Positions 11,684 through 14,888 of a stretch of 14,888 nt of DNA are shown here, in pieces. The DNA is from an uncultured Clostridia bacterium. Its GTDB lineage: Bacteria > Bacillota > Clostridia > Oscillospirales > Acutalibacteraceae. Location of the stretch: positions 1 through 14,888 of the forward strand of contig CALDPI010000135.1 in the NCBI GenBank assembly GCA_937912045.1, given 5' to 3'. The notes under the pieces were generated by a model. That model worked only from the letters and a program-made list of their open reading frames with translations, had not been told where the DNA came from and searched no databases. How positions within the stretch are numbered: position 1 is the stretch's first letter; the number at the start of each line of letters is the position of its first letter. The position numbers and the translations under genes are program-made.

Positions 11684-12055
11684 ATGAAGGTAATTGTAAC
11701 AGATAAATCACCAGCCGCCATCGGCCCGTATTCACAGGGGCTGGACGCAGGAAATATTGTCTTTGTTTCGGGCCAAATCCCCGTAAACGTCGAAACAGGC
11801 GCTATGGCAGAAACCATAGATGAGCAGACGGCACAGTCGCTTAATAACGTGAAAAACATTCTTGCGGCAAACGGTCTTACAATGGCAAACGTCATAAAAA
11901 CCTCGGTATTCCTTTCTGACCTTAGCGATTTTGCGGCAATGAACAAGGTGTATGAGACCTTTTTCACAGAACCATATCCAACGCGCAGCTGCGTGCAGGT
12001 CGCTGCAATACCCAAGGGCGCAAAAATCGAAATCGAGTGCATTGCAGTAAAATAA
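11684..12055 (+). CDS. ridA: RidA family 2-iminobutanoate/2-iminopropanoate deaminase
   Basis: Hydrolyses the reactive enamine/imine intermediates (2-aminocrotonate, 2-aminoacrylate) released by threonine/serine dehydratases, which speeds 2-oxoacid formation and protects PLP enzymes. The 123-residue product has the expected family size. It shows IGPYSQG at 13-19, FVSGQIP at 27-33, and the active-site region PTRSCVQVAAIPKGAKIEIE with R101, C103 and E118, which correspond to Arg105, Cys107 and Glu120 of the archetypal enzyme. The ATG lies 11 nt after the ilvA stop, with GAGGT overlapping that stop. Adjacency to ilvA fits the known function, because IlvA makes its substrate and IlvE is a classic victim of the damage. 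Confidence 0.95.
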   Translation: MKVIVTDKSPAAIGPYSQGLDAGNIVFVSGQIPVNVETGAMAETIDEQTAQSLNNVKNILAANGLTMANVIKTSVFLSDLSDFAAMNKVYETFFTEPYPTRSCVQVAAIPKGAKIEIECIAVK

Positions 12056-12071
12056 AAACAGGAGAAAGCGT

Positions 12072-12845
12072 ATGCAAGAAATATTGACTGAAATCAAACC
12101 CGGATTTGACTTTCATCGCAGAAACGTAATCAACTGGCCTGCACACGTTCATTCCGAGGCCGAAATTGTGTATGTTAAGGAAGGACAGAGCGTTGCATTG
12201 TGTCAGGGTAAGGAATATGTGTTAAAGAAAAACTGTTTTTTTCTCGCCGCTCCTAACCAAATACATAAATTTTCAGAGCACGTAAATGGCACGTATTATG
12301 TTTTAGCCTTTAAAACCTCGCAGAATAAATATTTCGAGGATTTGTTTTCAAAGTGCGAGCCTGTGACACCTGTGTATATGATGGAAAGAGATGACGACGA
12401 GTTGGTATCCCTGCTTGAAATGGCGTTTGAAGAGTATAAAAGGGATGGACACAGTGTTATAATTGACGGATATTTGATAGCCTTTATGGGCAAGCTTTTG
12501 CGTCATTATCAGTTCAAGGATATATCGCAAGAGCATAACAATGTTACGCGCGTAATCTCTTATTGCAATATGTATTACAAAGAAAACATAAGCATCGAAA
12601 AGGTTGCCACCGCCCTTCATATAAGTCGGAGCTCTGTTTCGCACATCTTTAGCTCGCGCCTTGTGATGAACTTTTGTGACTACATAAATTCCCTGCGTCT
12701 ATCCGATGCACAGCAGTATTTAAAGGATAAGAGTTATTCCATTGCAGACGTTGCAAGTCTGTCAGGCTTTTCGACAATACGCACCTTTAACCGCGCATTT
12801 TTAAAACAGTTTGGCACAACACCTTCAGAATACAGAAAACAGTAA
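12072..12845 (+). CDS. AraC-family transcriptional regulator with N-terminal cupin-like sensor
   Basis: A 257-residue predicted DNA-binding regulator. The N-terminal part (about residues 15-85) looks like an AraC-type cupin, with the HVHSEAEIVYVKEG segment (H25, H27, E31) and H65 in PNQIHKF. The C-terminal AraC domain has two helix-turn-helix units: about 172-195 (ISIEKVATALHISRSSVSHI) and about 222-245 (YSIADVASLSGFSTIRTFNR). It ends in the family signature FGTTPSEYRKQ. The ATG at 12072 has GGAG at 12061-12064 and follows ridA by 16 nt, so it appears to be the last gene of the BCAA transcript. Its ligand and targets are unknown, and control of this operon is only a guess. Sampled lines of its first two thirds are about 32-37% GC, lower than the enzyme genes (about 45-60% in sampled lines), which may mean separate ancestry. 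Confidence 0.88.
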   Translation: MQEILTEIKPGFDFHRRNVINWPAHVHSEAEIVYVKEGQSVALCQGKEYVLKKNCFFLAAPNQIHKFSEHVNGTYYVLAFKTSQNKYFEDLFSKCEPVTPVYMMERDDDELVSLLEMAFEEYKRDGHSVIIDGYLIAFMGKLLRHYQFKDISQEHNNVTRVISYCNMYYKENISIEKVATALHISRSSVSHIFSSRLVMNFCDYINSLRLSDAQQYLKDKSYSIADVASLSGFSTIRTFNRAFLKQFGTTPSEYRKQ

Positions 12846-12877
12846 AAAAAGTCCCCATCAATGATGGGGACTTTTTT
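12844..12877. terminator. Bidirectional intrinsic terminator between araC-type gene and dnaJ
   Basis: A perfect 9-bp stem (12851-12859 with 12863-12871, GTCCCCATC/GATGGGGAC) has a 3-nt loop. It is preceded by seven A (12844-12850) and followed by six T (12872-12877). Each transcript therefore ends in a GC-rich hairpin plus a U run. It separates the two convergent operons, and both stop codons (12843-12845 plus, 12878-12876 minus) lie in the A/T tracts. Confidence 0.93.
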
Positions 12878-14039
12878 AATCTTCAAACAGTTCTTTAAGT
12901 CGGTCGGTAAAGCTCTTTTTCTTGGTATAGTTCTTATCGTCAATCTTTTCATCAAAGGAACGCAGGATTTCCCTTTGCTCCTTGGAAAGATTGCGCGGAA
13001 CCTCAACCGTGACCGTAACGTATTGGTCGCCGCGACCCGAATAGTTAAGCCGTTCAATGCCTTTGCCGCGCAGCTTAAATTCGCTGCCTGTCTGCGTGCC
13101 CTCTGGAATGGTGAATTTCACCTTTCCGTCAATGGTTGGAACAATAATTTCAGCACCCAAGGCCGCCTGCGTAAAGGTTATGGGAATCTGACAGAAAACG
13201 TCAAAGCCGTCGCGCTCAAAGAACGGGTGCGGTCTGACGCTTACATGAATGTTAAGGTCGCCTGAGGGACCGCCGTTCACACCGGAATCACCCGCGCCGC
13301 GTACGCGCATTGTCTGCCCGTCGTCAATTCCTGCAGGAATTTCAATTTCCTTTTCTTCAGTAATGCGGATTCTGCCCTTTCCGGCACAAGCCTTGCAGGG
13401 CTTATCAATAATCTTGCCCGTACCGCGACATTGTGAGCATACCGATTGTGTCTGCATCGTGCCAAAGGGTGTGCGCTGTGTGATGTTCACGTGACCGGTA
13501 CCGTGACAGTTGGGACAGGTCTTTATGCTGCCGCTCGACTCTGCACCGCTACCGTTGCAGGTAGAGCAGGTCGTAACGCGCGTGACGTTAATCTTCTTTT
13601 TGCAGCCCTTCGCAGCCTCTTCAAACGAAATTGTAACGGTAGCCGAGGTGTTCGCACCCCTCTGTGGTGCGTTGGGGTCACGCTGTCGTCTTCCGCCACC
13701 GAAACCGCCGAGTATATCGCCGAATATATCGCCCAAATCACTAAAATCAAAGCCGCCGAAACCGCCTCCGTAGCCACCGCCATATCCGCCAGCACCCGCG
13801 TTATAATTAGGGTCAACACCGGCGTGGCCAAACTGGTCGTAGCGTGCGCGTTTCTCACTGTCGGACAGAATTTCGTAAGCCTCGTTAACCTCCTTAAAGC
13901 TCTTTTCGGCCTCTGCATCACCTGGATTCAGGTCGGGGTGGTACTTTTTGGCAAGCTTGCGATAGGCTTTTTTTAATTCGTCATCATTTGCCTTGCGGTC
14001 AACGCCAAGCACCTCGTAATAATCTTTTTTATCTGCCAA
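12876..14039 (-). CDS. dnaJ: Chaperone protein DnaJ (TTG start)
   Basis: Hsp40 co-chaperone that delivers unfolded clients to DnaK and stimulates its ATPase. The 387-residue product has an N-terminal J domain (about 5-70) with HPD at 34-36 and a Gly/Phe-rich linker at about 78-116. Four zinc-binding CxxCxGxG repeats follow, with cysteine pairs at 158/161, 175/178, 201/204 and 215/218. Two C-terminal substrate-binding beta domains complete a type I DnaJ. The start is taken as TTG at 14039, giving [17 protein letters not shown] lies 9 nt upstream, and the protein then begins where the family does. A longer frame from 14093 would add 18 unrelated residues and start inside a hairpin. The gene follows dnaK by 60 nt in the same direction. 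Confidence 0.96.
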   Translation of the reverse strand: MADKKDYYEVLGVDRKANDDELKKAYRKLAKKYHPDLNPGDAEAEKSFKEVNEAYEILSDSEKRARYDQFGHAGVDPNYNAGAGGYGGGYGGGFGGFDFSDLGDIFGDILGGFGGGRRQRDPNAPQRGANTSATVTISFEEAAKGCKKKINVTRVTTCSTCNGSGAESSGSIKTCPNCHGTGHVNITQRTPFGTMQTQSVCSQCRGTGKIIDKPCKACAGKGRIRITEEKEIEIPAGIDDGQTMRVRGAGDSGVNGGPSGDLNIHVSVRPHPFFERDGFDVFCQIPITFTQAALGAEIIVPTIDGKVKFTIPEGTQTGSEFKLRGKGIERLNYSGRGDQYVTVTVEVPRNLSKEQREILRSFDEKIDDKNYTKKKSFTDRLKELFED

Positions 14040-14048
14040 AGCACAACT

Positions 14049-14053
14049 CTCCT
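14049..14053 (-). promoter_or_regulatory. Ribosome binding site selecting the TTG start of dnaJ
   Basis: On the minus strand AGGAG reads from 14053 to 14049 and is 9 nt before TTG at 14039. No ATG is in frame near the conserved J-domain start, so this site is the main evidence for the TTG codon. Confidence 0.8.
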
Positions 14054-14060
14054 GTATGTA

Positions 14061-14088
14061 GGCAGAGCAAGATAACACCTGCTCTGCC
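14061..14088 (-). other. Stem-loop in the dnaK-dnaJ intergenic region
   Basis: A perfect 9-bp inverted repeat (14061-14069 with 14080-14088, GGCAGAGCA/TGCTCTGCC) encloses a 10-nt loop. It lies between the dnaK stop and the dnaJ ribosome binding site. No T run follows in either direction, so it is not a standard terminator. It is more likely an mRNA processing or stability element that could set the dnaK:dnaJ ratio (inference). An adjoining 8-base palindrome TGCCGGCA lies at 14085-14092. Confidence 0.65.
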
Positions 14089-14099
14089 GGCAAAAATCA

Positions 14100-14888
14100 T
14101 TATTTGTTTTCGTCGTTAACGTCGGTAAAGTCGGCGTCGTAAACGTTGTCGTTCTGTGCGGCACCGTCAGCACCCTGTGCGTTCTGTGCAGCCTGCTGTG
14201 CCTCTGCGGCAGCCTTGTAAACCTTTTCGGAAACGGCATAAAGCTTCTGCTGGAGTGCTTCCTGCTTTGCCTTGATATCCTCAAGATTGTCGCTCTTTAC
14301 AGCCTCTTTGAGTGCCTCGCAAGCCTCGGTTATATCCTTTTTCTCGTTTTCGTCCAGCTTATCGCCAAGCTCAGAAACGGTCTTTTCGGTCTGGTAAATC
14401 ATCTGGTCGGCACCGTTGCGAAGGTCGGCTTCCTCACGGCGCTTCTTGTCCTCAGCCGCATACTGCTCAGCATCCTTAACAGCCTTGTCAATATCCTCTT
14501 TAGACATATTTGTGGAAGAGGTGATGGTGATGGACTGCTCCTTGCCAGTGCCGAGGTCCTTTGCAGAAACGTTTACAATGCCGTTAGCGTCGATGTCAAA
14601 GGTAACCTCAATCTGCGGAATACCGCGCGGTGCGGCGGCAATTCCGTCAAGACGGAAAATTCCGAGAGATTTGTTGTCCTTAGCAAACTCACGCTCACCC
14701 TGTAAAACGTGTACATCAACAGAGGTCTGACCGTCAGCCGCAGTCGAGAAAATCTGGCTCTTCTTGGTCGGGATGGTGGTGTTGCGCTCAATAATCTTTG
14801 TGCAGATACCGCCCATCGTCTCAATACCGAGCGAGAGGGGAGCAACGTCGAGAAGCAGAAGTCCCTTAACGTCGCCGCCGAGAACACC
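14100..14888 (-). CDS. dnaK: Molecular chaperone DnaK (Hsp70), C-terminal 262 residues (5' end outside window)
   Basis: The frame is open from the window edge (14888) to TAA at 14102-14100, so the gene is cut by the window and not truncated. The visible part begins [20 protein letters not shown], the linker between the nucleotide-binding domain and the substrate-binding domain, including the conserved LLLLDV hydrophobic linker. The beta-sandwich substrate-binding domain follows, with [25 protein letters not shown] and [18 protein letters not shown]. Then comes the helical lid and a disordered Ala/Gln-rich tail ending [12 protein letters not shown], as in bacterial DnaK rather than the EEVD end of eukaryotic cytosolic Hsp70. 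DnaK is a cytoplasmic ATP-driven chaperone that works with DnaJ, encoded directly downstream. Any upstream grpE, hrcA or CIRCE operator is outside the window. Confidence 0.97.
   Translation of the reverse strand, partial: GVLGGDVKGLLLLDVAPLSLGIETMGGICTKIIERNTTIPTKKSQIFSTAADGQTSVDVHVLQGEREFAKDNKSLGIFRLDGIAAAPRGIPQIEVTFDIDANGIVNVSAKDLGTGKEQSITITSSTNMSKEDIDKAVKDAEQYAAEDKKRREEADLRNGADQMIYQTEKTVSELGDKLDENEKKDITEACEALKEAVKSDNLEDIKAKQEALQQKLYAVSEKVYKAAAEAQQAAQNAQGADGAAQNDNVYDADFTDVNDENK

Noticed and set aside
13446..13976. Open frame of 176 codons on the plus strand, antisense to dnaJ
   Set aside because: It is a low-complexity Ala/Val-rich shadow of the Gly-rich and Cys-rich dnaJ region, with no domain and no start signal.
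14061..14088. Hairpin read as a Rho-independent terminator between dnaK and dnaJ
   Set aside because: No T tract follows on either strand, and dnaJ immediately downstream needs read-through or its own promoter, which I cannot see.
14040..14093. Longer dnaJ start (TTG at 14093)
   Set aside because: It would start inside the intergenic hairpin without a ribosome binding site, and the extra residues do not resemble DnaJ.

Overview
The window is a chromosomal segment of a low-to-mid GC Firmicute, most likely a gut-type Clostridia (Oscillospiraceae/Ruminococcaceae-like). This is judged from protein style, strong GGAGG-type ribosome binding sites, the clustering of all branched-chain amino acid (BCAA) genes, and short class I KARI and short LeuC/LeuD forms. 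No taxonomic marker such as rRNA is present, so this is an inference.

Region 1 (about 1-12845, plus strand) is one very compact gene cluster with no gap larger than about 25 bases. It runs ilvB (3' end only), ilvN, ilvC, ilvD, leuA, leuC, leuD, leuB, ilvE, an AAA+ ATPase of the uncharacterised DUF815 type, threonine dehydratase ilvA, ridA and an AraC-family regulator. Together the enzymes give a nearly complete route to valine, leucine and isoleucine. IlvA makes 2-oxobutyrate from threonine. IlvBN, IlvC and IlvD turn pyruvate or 2-oxobutyrate into the branched 2-oxoacids. LeuA, LeuCD and LeuB extend 2-oxoisovalerate to 2-oxoisocaproate. IlvE transaminates all three products. RidA hydrolyses the reactive enamine/imine that IlvA releases. 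Several junctions overlap (ilvN/ilvC by 20 nt, leuA/leuC and leuD/leuB by 1 nt), which suggests translational coupling. The operon promoter and leader lie upstream of the window.

Region 2 (12844-12877) is a compact bidirectional intrinsic terminator that fills the space between the stop codons of the convergent araC-type gene and dnaJ.

Region 3 (12876-14888, minus strand) is the chaperone pair dnaK (3' part only) followed by dnaJ. A perfect 9-bp stem-loop lies between them, and dnaJ has a TTG start chosen by a good AGGAG site.

Most of the window is well-understood housekeeping metabolism. The two parts without an obvious explanation are the DUF815 ATPase inserted between ilvE and ilvA, and the comparatively AT-rich AraC-type regulator that closes the operon. 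I see no mobile element, CRISPR array, tRNA, rRNA or riboswitch, and no gene-free stretch longer than 300 bases.
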